Positions 1 through 6,033 of a stretch of 7,964 nt of DNA are shown here, one piece after another (positions within the stretch are counted from its first letter, which is position 1; every line of letters begins with the position of its first letter). Origin of the DNA: an uncultured bacterium. GTDB lineage: Bacteria > Patescibacteriota > Minisyncoccia > Phycocordibacterales > GWA1-40-21. The notes below the pieces were generated by a model. That model ran no database searches, was not told the origin of the DNA, and saw nothing but the letters and a program-made list of their open reading frames with translations. The position numbers and the translations under genes were made by a program. The stretch covers positions 1-7,964 of the forward strand of contig CAIJXO010000100.1 of assembly GCA_903824735.1 (NCBI GenBank), in the 5' to 3' direction.

Positions 1-72
1 ATGTCCAGCACGCCACAAACCCTCAAGGCGGTCTCGAGCGTGAAAGTCCAAATGCTTAAATGTTTTTCTCAT
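1..72 (-). CDS. IS30-family transposase, N-terminal fragment cut by window edge
   Basis: The minus-strand frame starting with ATG at 72-70 reads MRKTFKHLDFHARDRLEG followed by LWRAGH, then leaves the window. This is the typical start of IS30-family transposases: an aromatic-K-x-L segment, an E/D-R pair, then L-x-x-G-H leading into the N-terminal helix-turn-helix that binds the terminal repeats. The DDE catalytic core is outside the window. There is no Shine-Dalgarno sequence. A TATAAG/TAAGAT -10-like stretch lies 6-8 bases before the ATG, directly inside the inverted repeat, where an IS30 promoter is expected. The fragment is short, but the pattern plus the adjoining terminal repeat make the family call fairly secure. 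Whether the full gene is intact is unknown. Confidence 0.75.
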   Translation of the reverse strand, partial: MRKTFKHLDFHARDRLEGLWRAGH

Positions 73-88
73 ATATTTATCTTATACA

Positions 89-116
89 TGAGTTGCATTT
101 CAAACAAGAATTTTCA
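89..116 (-). repeat. IS30 terminal inverted repeat (tnp-proximal, IRL)
   Basis: This is a 28-bp end, read inward on the minus strand from 116 to 89. It begins TGAAAATTC and ends TGAAATGCAACTCA. The last 14 bases are identical to those of the repeat at 7841-7868. Overall 22 of 28 positions match with no gap, and the two repeats face away from each other across the window. Confidence 0.8.
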
Positions 117-390
117 CTTGAATTTCGTTAAAGGCAGCGCACGCCTGGAAGGTGCGTATTCGGTAAGTTATCCGGTCGGTTCCAGCCAGTTGGCGGTTCC
201 TGCAGGGTCGTCCGATGTGGCTGATGGACGGTTAGTTCGTAGGTCCTGGACTCACAGCGTTCTCTCTGTGAAATCTGGGGCGGACTACTCCGTCGTTTGT
301 CAGTGAAAAATACGGTAATAGAGAAATGTAGTCGTGTGCAGTATTTACTTGTGAGGACACACGATGAATCAGGAAAAGACCTCAAGGGTA

Positions 391-426
391 CTGCAAGTGA
401 CATGAGTCAATCCATGTTTCTTGTGG
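391..426. other. Strong hairpin, 14-bp stem
   Basis: CTGCAAGTGACATG (391-404) pairs with CATGTTTCTTGTGG (413-426) around an 8-base loop, with one T-T mismatch and a few G-T pairs. No T-run follows, so it is not a simple terminator. It is part of the hairpin-rich noncoding region. Confidence 0.5.
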
Positions 427-616
427 GAGACAGAAGAAAAAAAGATATAGAGATTGAGCACTTCTCGTGTAGAGATAGCCTGAGTCTTGTCCGGACTCAC
501 GTAGGGCGAAAACAGCTATGGGGTAAAAAACTCCTCAAGCTATGGGTGTCAAGATGTGCTTTGGTCGGCACTCTTGATAAAGCTGGGCCATCACAATGTG
601 CCCCTTCGTTGACCAT

Positions 617-650
617 CCCCCGGACATCAGTTGCAACTGGTGTTTGGGGG
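617..650. other. Near-perfect 34-base palindromic hairpin upstream of uvrA
   Basis: CCCCC (617-621) pairs with GGGGG (646-650). The inner arms ACATCAGTTG/CAACTGGTGT pair along their whole length, and the two junction positions can pair as G-U. AAAATTTT follows immediately, so on the plus strand it resembles a terminator whose T-run is displaced by four A residues. It may end a transcript coming from 117-600 before the uvrA promoter, or it may be an element of a structured RNA. Confidence 0.45.
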
Positions 651-674
651 AAAATTTTGCCCAAATTTTCAATA

Positions 675-714
675 TTTGCCTTTTCTTGAAACTAAGATAT
701 GATTCATATATAGC
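675..714 (+). promoter_or_regulatory. Likely uvrA-uvrC-ddl promoter region
   Basis: TATGAT at 698-703 is a good -10, with the weak TTTGCC at 675-680 spaced 17 bp upstream. An alternative is TTGAAA (686-691) with TATAGC (709-714), also at 17 bp. Either would give a leader of roughly 30-45 bases before the uvrA ATG. Which is used cannot be settled from sequence. Confidence 0.3.
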
Positions 715-735
715 CCCTGGTGTTAAGCCAAGGGG
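714..735 (+). promoter_or_regulatory. uvrA leader hairpin covering a G-rich, SD-like patch
   Basis: CCCCTGG (714-720) pairs with CCAAGGGG (728-735) with one bulged A, around a TGTTAAG loop. The AGGGGA at 731-736 is the only Shine-Dalgarno-like sequence before uvrA. It lies 14 bases from the ATG, too far to act normally, and most of it is in the stem. A translational control role is possible but speculative. Confidence 0.3.
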
Positions 736-750
736 ACATTTAACGTCATT

Positions 751-3354
751 ATGAAAAAAACTAAAGTAAAATTTAGCGAGACTGGTGATGAGAAAATCAT
801 CATCCGTGGCGCCCGGACGCACAACTTGAAAAATGTGAACGTGGAGATTCCGCGTGGGAAGATGGTGGCTTTCACGGGACTTTCCGGTTCTGGGAAATCA
901 TCGCTTGCTTTTGATACTATCTTTGCCGAGGGCCAGCGACGTTATATCGAGTCGCTCTCTTCCTATGCCCGCCAGTTCTTGCGCCAAATGCAAAAGCCAG
1001 ATGTGGATGAGATTCTCGGACTTTCGCCAGCCATTTCCATTGACCAGAAAAGCCGTTCAAACAATCCACGCTCAACCGTGGCGACTATTACTGAAATTTA
1101 CGATTATTTGCGTATTTTGTATGCGCGCATTGGTCGTCCACATTGTCTGATCTGTAATCGTGAAATAAAAAAGCTTTCTAATGAAGAAATTTTGGAGACT
1201 ATTATCAAAACTGTCACCACTACCAATTTAGACAAAAACCAAAAAGTAGTTTTAGGTGTGCCTTACACTGATGCGAAAGTAAAAATCTTTTCTCCTGTTG
1301 TCGTCGGCCGAAAGGGGGAATACTATCAACTTCTTTATGATCTTTTGAGTAAGGGTTATGAATGGGTAAAGATTGATGGTGTCATGAAGAAACTTCGTGA
1401 TCAAATTATTCTGTCAAAGACCAAGAAGCATGATATCGATGTTTTGGTAGATGAATTTTATATCAGTGAATTTAAGGAAAAAGATAAAAAAGCGGCCACC
1501 AAGGAGCGCTTAAGTGAAGCTATTGAAAAAGCGATTGATGAAAGCAAGGGTCTCCTGAAAATCGAGACAAATGGTGAGGACAAAATGATGTCGGTGAAGT
1601 TCATGTGTCCTTACGATGGCTATTCATATCCCGAAATCGAGCCACGTTTATTCTCTTTCAACTCACCTTACGGCGCCTGCCAGGAATGTAATGGTCTTGG
1701 TGTTCAGGCCTTTTTCAGCGATATTCCTTGTGAAAAGTGTAATGGCGCGCGCTTACGTGAAGAAGCCTTACATGTACTTTTAAACGGAAAAAATGTAGTG
1801 GATTTAACTGCTCTATCTATTACTGATGCGAAGCATTTCTTTGATAATCTTAAATTAACCGAATTAGAAAAAGAAATTTCTGACATTATTGTCCGTGAAA
1901 TCGATGATCGCTTACGCTTTATGATGGATGTCGGTATTGAATACTTGTCACTTGATCGTCGGGCCCACACCCTCTCTGGCGGAGAAGCTCAGCGTATTCG
2001 CTTGGCCTCACAGCTTGGTTCTGGCCTTGTGGGCGCTTTATACGTCCTAGATGAACCAACTATCGGTCTGCATTCTCGTGATAATGATCGTTTGATTAAA
2101 ACGCTTACTGACTTACGCGATTTAGGTAACACTATTATCGTCGTTGAGCATGATGAAGATACAATTTATTCTTCAGATTACCTTGTCGACATCGGCCCTG
2201 GCGCTGGTGTGCATGGTGGTGAAATAGTTGTCTCTGGTTATCTTGATAAATTACTTACCGAAAAAACAAATAGTTCCGGCTCAGTGACTCTCGACTATTT
2301 GCGTGGCGATAAAGTTATTCCTGTACCGAAAAAACGTCGTGATACTGATAAGGGCGCCTTAAAAATCCGCGGCGGTAAAATTTTCAACATTAAAGATTTA
2401 AATGTGGACGTGCCACTCGGTAAGCTTGTTTCAGTGACCGGTGTCTCTGGTTCTGGTAAGTCATCTTTTGTCTATGAAATTATTGATAAAAATCTAAACG
2501 CCAGACTGACTCGTCGTTCACGTACTAACGAAGTTTTCAATTGTAAAAGCTTTACTGGTAGTGAATATGTCAGTCGCGTCATTCTGATTGATCAATCACC
2601 GATTGGTCGTACACCACGCTCAAACCCAGCGACTTATACTGGCGCTTGGTCCTTCATTCGCGATATGTTTGCCATGAGTATTGAAGCGAAAGCCCGTGGC
2701 TGGAAGTCTAATCGCTTCTCGTTCAACGTTAAAGGTGGCCGCTGTGAAGCCTGTGAAGGTAATGGTGTCATCGAAGTGGAAATGCATTTCTTGCCAACGG
2801 TGTATGTACCCTGTGATGTCTGTAACGGCAAGCGCTTTACCAAAGAAACACTGGAAATCAAGTATAAAAAGAAAAATATTTACGACATCTTAGAAATGAC
2901 CGTTGAGGAATCTATTCCTTTCTTCGAGGATTTACCGGCTATTTACGATCGCTTAAAAACCTTACAAGATGTCGGTCTGGGCTATTTGAAGCTTGGCCAA
3001 AGCGCAACTACTTTGTCTGGTGGAGAAGCCCAGCGAGTGAAGATTGCGTCTGAACTTTACAAACCGCACTTACAAAAAACTGTATATCTTTTGGATGAGC
3101 CGACGATCGGTTTGCACTACGAAGATGTAAAAAAACTTATCGAAATTTTGGAAAGGTTAGTTGACCACGGTAACACCGTCATCATCATCGAGCACAATAT
3201 GGATATTATAAAATGTTCCGACTACGTCATCGATATTGGCCCCGAAGGTGGCGACAAAGGTGGGGAAGTCGTTGCGAAAGGTACCCCAGAGGATATTGCC
3301 AATAGCGCCAAGTCTCATACCGGGCATTATCTGAAGAAGCATTTGAAAAAGTAA
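751..3354 (+). CDS. uvrA: Excinuclease ABC subunit A, lacking the insertion domain
   Basis: UvrA is the DNA-damage-sensing ABC ATPase of nucleotide excision repair; as a dimer it loads UvrB at lesions. Both ATPase halves are intact: Walker A GLSGSGKS (43-50) and GVSGSGKS (564-571), signatures LSGGEAQR (408-415 and 755-762) and Walker B LDEPTIGLH (433-441 and 781-789). The C-terminal zinc module is complete (C665, C668, C688, C691). The first zinc module has C286, C310 and C313, but its second cysteine is Asp289 (CPYD instead of CPxC). At 867 aa it is shorter than the usual ~940. From remembered E. coli UvrA, about 110 residues are missing between the first zinc module and the PCxxC motif at 326-330, which is where the insertion domain belongs. 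The UvrB-interaction region (about 130-280) is present. The next gene starts 4 bp later. The start is supported by a family-like N-terminus (IIIRGARTHNLKNV from residue 16), but there is no usable SD. Confidence 0.97.
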   Translation: MKKTKVKFSETGDEKIIIRGARTHNLKNVNVEIPRGKMVAFTGLSGSGKSSLAFDTIFAEGQRRYIESLSSYARQFLRQMQKPDVDEILGLSPAISIDQKSRSNNPRSTVATITEIYDYLRILYARIGRPHCLICNREIKKLSNEEILETIIKTVTTTNLDKNQKVVLGVPYTDAKVKIFSPVVVGRKGEYYQLLYDLLSKGYEWVKIDGVMKKLRDQIILSKTKKHDIDVLVDEFYISEFKEKDKKAATKERLSEAIEKAIDESKGLLKIETNGEDKMMSVKFMCPYDGYSYPEIEPRLFSFNSPYGACQECNGLGVQAFFSDIPCEKCNGARLREEALHVLLNGKNVVDLTALSITDAKHFFDNLKLTELEKEISDIIVREIDDRLRFMMDVGIEYLSLDRRAHTLSGGEAQRIRLASQLGSGLVGALYVLDEPTIGLHSRDNDRLIKTLTDLRDLGNTIIVVEHDEDTIYSSDYLVDIGPGAGVHGGEIVVSGYLDKLLTEKTNSSGSVTLDYLRGDKVIPVPKKRRDTDKGALKIRGGKIFNIKDLNVDVPLGKLVSVTGVSGSGKSSFVYEIIDKNLNARLTRRSRTNEVFNCKSFTGSEYVSRVILIDQSPIGRTPRSNPATYTGAWSFIRDMFAMSIEAKARGWKSNRFSFNVKGGRCEACEGNGVIEVEMHFLPTVYVPCDVCNGKRFTKETLEIKYKKKNIYDILEMTVEESIPFFEDLPAIYDRLKTLQDVGLGYLKLGQSATTLSGGEAQRVKIASELYKPHLQKTVYLLDEPTIGLHYEDVKKLIEILERLVDHGNTVIIIEHNMDIIKCSDYVIDIGPEGGDKGGEVVAKGTPEDIANSAKSHTGHYLKKHLKK

Positions 3355-3358
3355 TTCT

Positions 3359-4570
3359 ATGCAGAGCTCGTATTTAAAAAAGAAAAAGCTACCTGACACA
3401 CCGGGGGTGTACTTTTTTAAGCTGGGTAAGGAAATACTTTATATTGGCAAGGCTACTTCACTTTCCGACCGAGTAAAAAGCTATTTTGCCAAAGATCTGA
3501 TTGTTACTCGTGGCCCACTTGTCGTCGATATGGTTTTTCGAGCCGATAAGATTGATTTCATTAAGACTAATTCCGTACTTGAAGCTTTGATTCTTGAAAA
3601 CAATTTAATCAAGAAGCATTTACCGCATTACAATACTAAAGAGAAAGATGATCGCAGTTATAATTATGTAATTGTCACTAAAGAAAAATACCCTCGCGTT
3701 CTTGTGGTAAGGGGTAAAGAGATAAAAGCCGGTTTGCCTTACCTGATTCGCTCGCAGTTTGGGCCATATCCAAACGCCACACAGCTTCGCGAAGCGATGA
3801 CCTTGATTCGTAAGGTTTTTCCATTTCGTGATCGTTGTGAGCTGGATCAGGCTAAGCCTTGTTTTAACTATCAGATTGGCTTGTGTCCCGGTACTTGTTT
3901 TAACTTAATATCACCCAAAGAATACAGAAAGATTATTAAGCATATTGAATTATTCTTGAGTTCCAAGACTTCACGACTTATCAAAAAGTTGGAAAAAGAA
4001 ATGAAGACTTATGCCAAAGCGAAGGATTTTGAACTGGCGAAAAATGTGAGAGATACTATTTTTGCGTTGCAACATATAAGGGATGTGTCGCTGATTAAGG
4101 AGAACCTCACCCCAACCCTCTCCTTAGAAAAGGAGAGGGGGCAGAAAGAGTTTCGAATAGAAGCTTACGACGCGGCGCATTTAGCTGGCAGTAATAATGT
4201 CGGAGTTATGGTGGTGATGGAAAATGGGGAATTGAAGAAAGAGGACTATCGCAGGTTTAAAATTCGAAATACTGTTGGGAATGATCTTGGTGCTTTGCGA
4301 TGGCTGGTGGAGAGACGTTTGAAGCACACTGAATGGCCCTTACCTGATTTGATTGTAGTAGATGGTAATTTGAATCAGCTAAATGTGGTGAAAGGTCTAA
4401 CAAATATTCCAGTAGTGGCTGTAACCAAGGACGATCGGCATAAAGCTAAAGCGCTAGTTGGCCCTGAGGATTTCGTCAAAAAATATCAAAAAGAGATTTT
4501 GGCAATAAATAGTGAGGCGCATCGATTTGCTATCGCTTTTCACCGCCAAAGAAGAAGTGCTATAATATAA
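3359..4570 (+). CDS. uvrC: Excinuclease ABC subunit C, minimal form without HhH domain
   Basis: UvrC makes the two incisions of nucleotide excision repair. The N-terminal GIY-YIG nuclease (about 11-95) shows GVY 16-18, YIG 28-30, R38, E75 and N82. Cysteines C160, C168, C176 and C180 match the conserved cysteine set reported to bind an iron-sulfur cluster. A UVR (UvrB-binding) motif lies at about 208-240. The RNase H-like nuclease starts near 266 with the catalytic triad D271 (EAYDAAH), D335 (VVDGNLNQL) and H388 (EAHRFAI). At 403 aa versus ~600, it lacks the middle region between the UVR motif and the RNase H fold (about 125 aa by comparison with remembered E. coli UvrC) and the whole C-terminal tandem HhH domain. 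Residues 250-262 are encoded by a palindromic repeat inserted in frame. It starts 4 bp after uvrA without an SD and ends 2 bp before ddl. Confidence 0.95.
   Translation: MQSSYLKKKKLPDTPGVYFFKLGKEILYIGKATSLSDRVKSYFAKDLIVTRGPLVVDMVFRADKIDFIKTNSVLEALILENNLIKKHLPHYNTKEKDDRSYNYVIVTKEKYPRVLVVRGKEIKAGLPYLIRSQFGPYPNATQLREAMTLIRKVFPFRDRCELDQAKPCFNYQIGLCPGTCFNLISPKEYRKIIKHIELFLSSKTSRLIKKLEKEMKTYAKAKDFELAKNVRDTIFALQHIRDVSLIKENLTPTLSLEKERGQKEFRIEAYDAAHLAGSNNVGVMVVMENGELKKEDYRRFKIRNTVGNDLGALRWLVERRLKHTEWPLPDLIVVDGNLNQLNVVKGLTNIPVVAVTKDDRHKAKALVGPEDFVKKYQKEILAINSEAHRFAIAFHRQRRSAII
4106..4141 (+). repeat. Palindromic dispersed repeat, in frame inside uvrC
   Basis: A CTCACCCCAA lead-in is followed by a perfect 10-bp stem, CCCTCTCCTT (4116-4125) and AAGGAGAGGG (4130-4139), with an AGAA loop. 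In the uvrC frame it encodes LTPTLSLEKERG. Palindromes of this kind (CCTCACCCCAACCCTCTCC...GGAGAGGG) are scattered in many bacterial genomes and give recurrent LTPTLSxxxERG-like peptides in predicted proteins. It sits exactly at the junction between the UVR motif and the RNase H-like domain. Confidence 0.75.
4537..4566 (+). promoter_or_regulatory. Internal extended -10 promoter for ddl
   Basis: TGCTATAAT at 4558-4566 is a perfect extended -10, six bases before the ddl ATG at 4573. TTTTCA (4537-4542) is a moderate -35 with 18-bp spacing. Initiation would fall on or beside the A of the ATG, giving a leaderless ddl mRNA. The motif overlaps the last codons of uvrC. Confidence 0.5.
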
Positions 4571-4572
4571 GC

Positions 4573-5547
4573 ATGTCTAGAAAAAAAGTGGGTGTGCTCC
4601 GTGGCGGTCCATCAAGTGAATACGAGGTGTCACTTAAAACTGGTGAGACGGTGATTAAAGCTTTGGAAGATAAATACGAAGTCCTGGATATTTTTATTTC
4701 CAAAGACGGCGTTTGGCATCATTTAGGGGCTCCAATTAAGCCAGAAAATCTTTTTAAAAAAGTGGATGTCATTTTCAATGCCTTACATGGTGCCTATGGA
4801 GAAGACGGCACAGTGCAAAAGCTTCTCGAGCAATTTAAGGTTCCTTATACAGGCTCGACGGCTCTAGCCTCAGCGGTGGGGATGAATAAAGTCTTATCGA
4901 AGAAGATCTACAAGAACAACAGCCTCAAAACACCTCTACACACGACCATCACTAAAGGCGCTGATTTGGTCACTGAAGTAAAAACAGTTTTTAAATCCTT
5001 CCCCATGCCTGCTGTAGTAAAGCCGGTAAACGGCGGATCGTCTGTCGGTACTTCTATTGCCAAGACTTTAGTCGAGCTCGAGTCCGCCGTCGAAACCGCC
5101 TTGAACTTTTCCGATACTGCTTTGATTGAAGAATTTATTGCTGGTAAAGAGGCGACCTGTGGAGTGCTCGATGATTTCCGTGGCCAAAAGCACTACTCAC
5201 TTTTGCCGATTGAAATTCGTCCACGCAAGGGCCACACTTTCTTTAATTACGAATCGAAATACTCGGGTGAAACTGGTGCTGAAGAAATTTGCCCCGGAAA
5301 TTTTGCCGCGGCTGAGAAAAAGATTATTCAAGAGATGGCCGAAAATGCGCACCGTGCTCTTGGCCTGCGACACTATTCTCGCTCGGATTTCATTGTTCAC
5401 CCTAAGAGGGGAATATATATATTGGAGACGAATACGTTGCCGGGGCTAACTCCGACTTCACTTTTACCAAAGTCATTGAACGCAATTGGCTGTAAATTGC
5501 CAGATTTTCTGGAGCATTTGATTAGACTGGCTCTAGAGGGTAAGTAA
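4573..5547 (+). CDS. ddl: D-alanine--D-alanine ligase
   Basis: An ATP-grasp enzyme that joins two D-alanines with ATP to make the dipeptide end of the peptidoglycan precursor in the cytoplasm. The N-terminal domain has GGPSSEYEVS (11-20) with the substrate-binding Glu16, and HGAYGEDG (72-79). The ATP-grasp part has K150-P-x-NGGSSVG (to 159), EEFIAGKE (186-193), the omega-loop YESKY (226-230) with the conserved tyrosine, and Mg ligands D272, E285 and N287 in ETNTLPGLT (285-293), followed by TSLLPK. Length (324 aa) is normal for the family and all key residues are present. It follows uvrC by 2 bp and may be co-transcribed, but it also has its own extended -10. There is no SD sequence. Its presence implies a peptidoglycan wall. 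Confidence 0.96.
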   Translation: MSRKKVGVLRGGPSSEYEVSLKTGETVIKALEDKYEVLDIFISKDGVWHHLGAPIKPENLFKKVDVIFNALHGAYGEDGTVQKLLEQFKVPYTGSTALASAVGMNKVLSKKIYKNNSLKTPLHTTITKGADLVTEVKTVFKSFPMPAVVKPVNGGSSVGTSIAKTLVELESAVETALNFSDTALIEEFIAGKEATCGVLDDFRGQKHYSLLPIEIRPRKGHTFFNYESKYSGETGAEEICPGNFAAAEKKIIQEMAENAHRALGLRHYSRSDFIVHPKRGIYILETNTLPGLTPTSLLPKSLNAIGCKLPDFLEHLIRLALEGK

Positions 5548-5550
5548 ATT

Positions 5551-5874
5551 TTAAGCTGCGAGCCTTCCGTGTTCGTCTTGTAGTCGTCTTTTAATCTCTG
5601 CTTCAAGCAGTACCGCAGCTTCGTGAAATTTTTCAGTGAGTATCAAGCTTCGAACCTCGACATTTTCTGGTTTATCGATAATCTTGTGAACAAGCTCACT
5701 GTAAAAATTAACCTCCTTGACCCCAAAGTCGCCGCCATCAAAATTTATTCCGAGCATAGGAAAAAGCTCAACTTGCAATTGTGCCATGGAGTGCAAGGAT
5801 CTAATTTTTTCGTTATCTTTCTGTATTTCTTCGTCACCCGAACAGGTTGGATTTTCAAGGCTATTTTCTGACAT
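5551..5874 (-). CDS. Hypothetical protein, 107 aa, unknown function
   Basis: I do not recognise this protein. It is acidic at the N-terminus (MSENSLENPTCSGDEE) and has no signal peptide or membrane segment. The centre (about 32-60) is mixed, with LFPMLGINFDGGDFGV followed by a likely helix. The C-terminus is a charged amphipathic helix (about 72-100, EKFHEAAVLLEAEIKRR). The composition is that of a soluble cytoplasmic protein and looks natural, which favours a real gene. The stop lies 3 bp from the ddl stop, so the two converge with no terminator between them. Upstream, TGTTATTAT ends six bases before the ATG and no SD is present, suggesting a leaderless message divergent from the tRNA gene. 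Confidence 0.65.
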   Translation of the reverse strand: MSENSLENPTCSGDEEIQKDNEKIRSLHSMAQLQVELFPMLGINFDGGDFGVKEVNFYSELVHKIIDKPENVEVRSLILTEKFHEAAVLLEAEIKRRLQDEHGRLAA

Positions 5875-5880
5875 ATTAGT

Positions 5881-5909
5881 ATAATAACAAATAGATACCG
5901 CAGTGGAAA
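5881..5909 (-). promoter_or_regulatory. Promoter of the 107-aa gene (extended -10)
   Basis: Minus strand: TTTCCA (-35, 5909-5904), a 17-bp spacer and TATTAT (-10, 5886-5881) preceded by TGT to form an extended -10. The -10 ends six bases before the ATG at 5874, so the start codon would be at or next to +1. Confidence 0.45.
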
Positions 5910-5922
5910 GTACTGATTCTAC

Positions 5923-5951
5923 TGGAAATCTTTTTATAATTATGCTATTAT
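5923..5951 (+). promoter_or_regulatory. Promoter of tRNA-Ala
   Basis: TGGAAA (5923-5928) and the extended -10 TGCTATTAT (5943-5951) are separated by 17 bp. A second overlapping -10, TATACT (5949-5954), ends exactly six bases before the first base of the tRNA. The 5' leader of the tRNA transcript would be only zero to a few bases. Confidence 0.5.
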
Positions 5952-5960
5952 ACTGCTGTC

Positions 5961-6033
5961 GGGCCCTTAGCTCATCTGGTAGAGCACCTCATTTGCAATG
6001 AGGGGGTGGCAGGTTCGAGTCCTGTAGGGTCCA
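5961..6033 (+). tRNA. tRNA-Ala (anticodon UGC)
   Basis: A full cloverleaf of 73 bases. The acceptor GGGCCCT (5961-5967) pairs with AGGGTCC (6026-6032) and includes the G3-U70 pair that marks alanine tRNAs. The D-stem is GCTC/GAGC. The anticodon stem is CCTCA/TGAGG with loop TTTGCAA, giving anticodon TGC at 5994-5996. The variable loop has 5 bases, the T-stem is GCAGG/CCTGT with loop TTCGAGT, and the discriminator is A6033. CCA is not encoded (CTA follows). The next base belongs to the stop codon of the convergent rhuM-fic gene. Confidence 0.97.

Larger units (their letters stand above)
1..116 (-). mobile_element. IS30-family insertion sequence, partial (tnp-proximal end)
   Basis: This is the 5' end of an IS30-family element that continues beyond the left edge. 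It consists of the transposase start (minus strand, 72 to 1), a 16-bp gap and a terminal inverted repeat at 89-116. Read on the minus strand, the outer end starts with TG, as IS30-type ends do. It matches 22 of 28 positions of the inverted repeat at 7841-7868 without gaps, which supports placing the boundary at 116/117. The target duplication cannot be seen because the other end lies outside the window. Confidence 0.8.
117..690. other. Noncoding, hairpin-rich region; possible structured RNA
   Basis: About 570 bases between the IS30 end and the uvrA promoter lack a believable protein. The open frames here have no recognisable motif and an unnatural composition. The stretch is full of potential stems: 258-277 (TCACAG/CTGTGA), 334-366 (TCGTGTG/CACACGA), 391-426 (14-bp stem with one mismatch), 481-499 (TGAGTC/GACTCA), 549-577 (10-bp stem with a bulge) and 617-650 (17 pairs including three G-U). 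I looked for the signature boxes of RNase P RNA, tmRNA, SRP RNA, T-box and group I/II introns and recognised none. It could be an unknown structured RNA, the remains of a mobile element, or a set of dispersed hairpin repeats. The strand is undetermined. Confidence 0.35.

Noticed and set aside
1..689. Open frames of 91-130 codons on both strands (1-306 plus, 128-403 minus, 297-689 plus)
   Set aside because: No recognisable motif, unnatural composition, no promoter or ribosome-binding context, and overlap with strong hairpins and the IS30 end. The real coding signal near the left edge is the minus-strand transposase start at 72.
117..690. RNase P RNA, tmRNA, SRP RNA or group II intron
   Set aside because: The conserved boxes of these RNAs could not be found on either strand by eye. 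The GAAAGTCC near 41-48 lies inside the transposase gene.
5397..5606. Other open frames overlapping uvrA, uvrC, ddl, the 107-aa gene and rhuM-fic
   Set aside because: Shadows of the real genes in other frames, with low-quality protein sequence.
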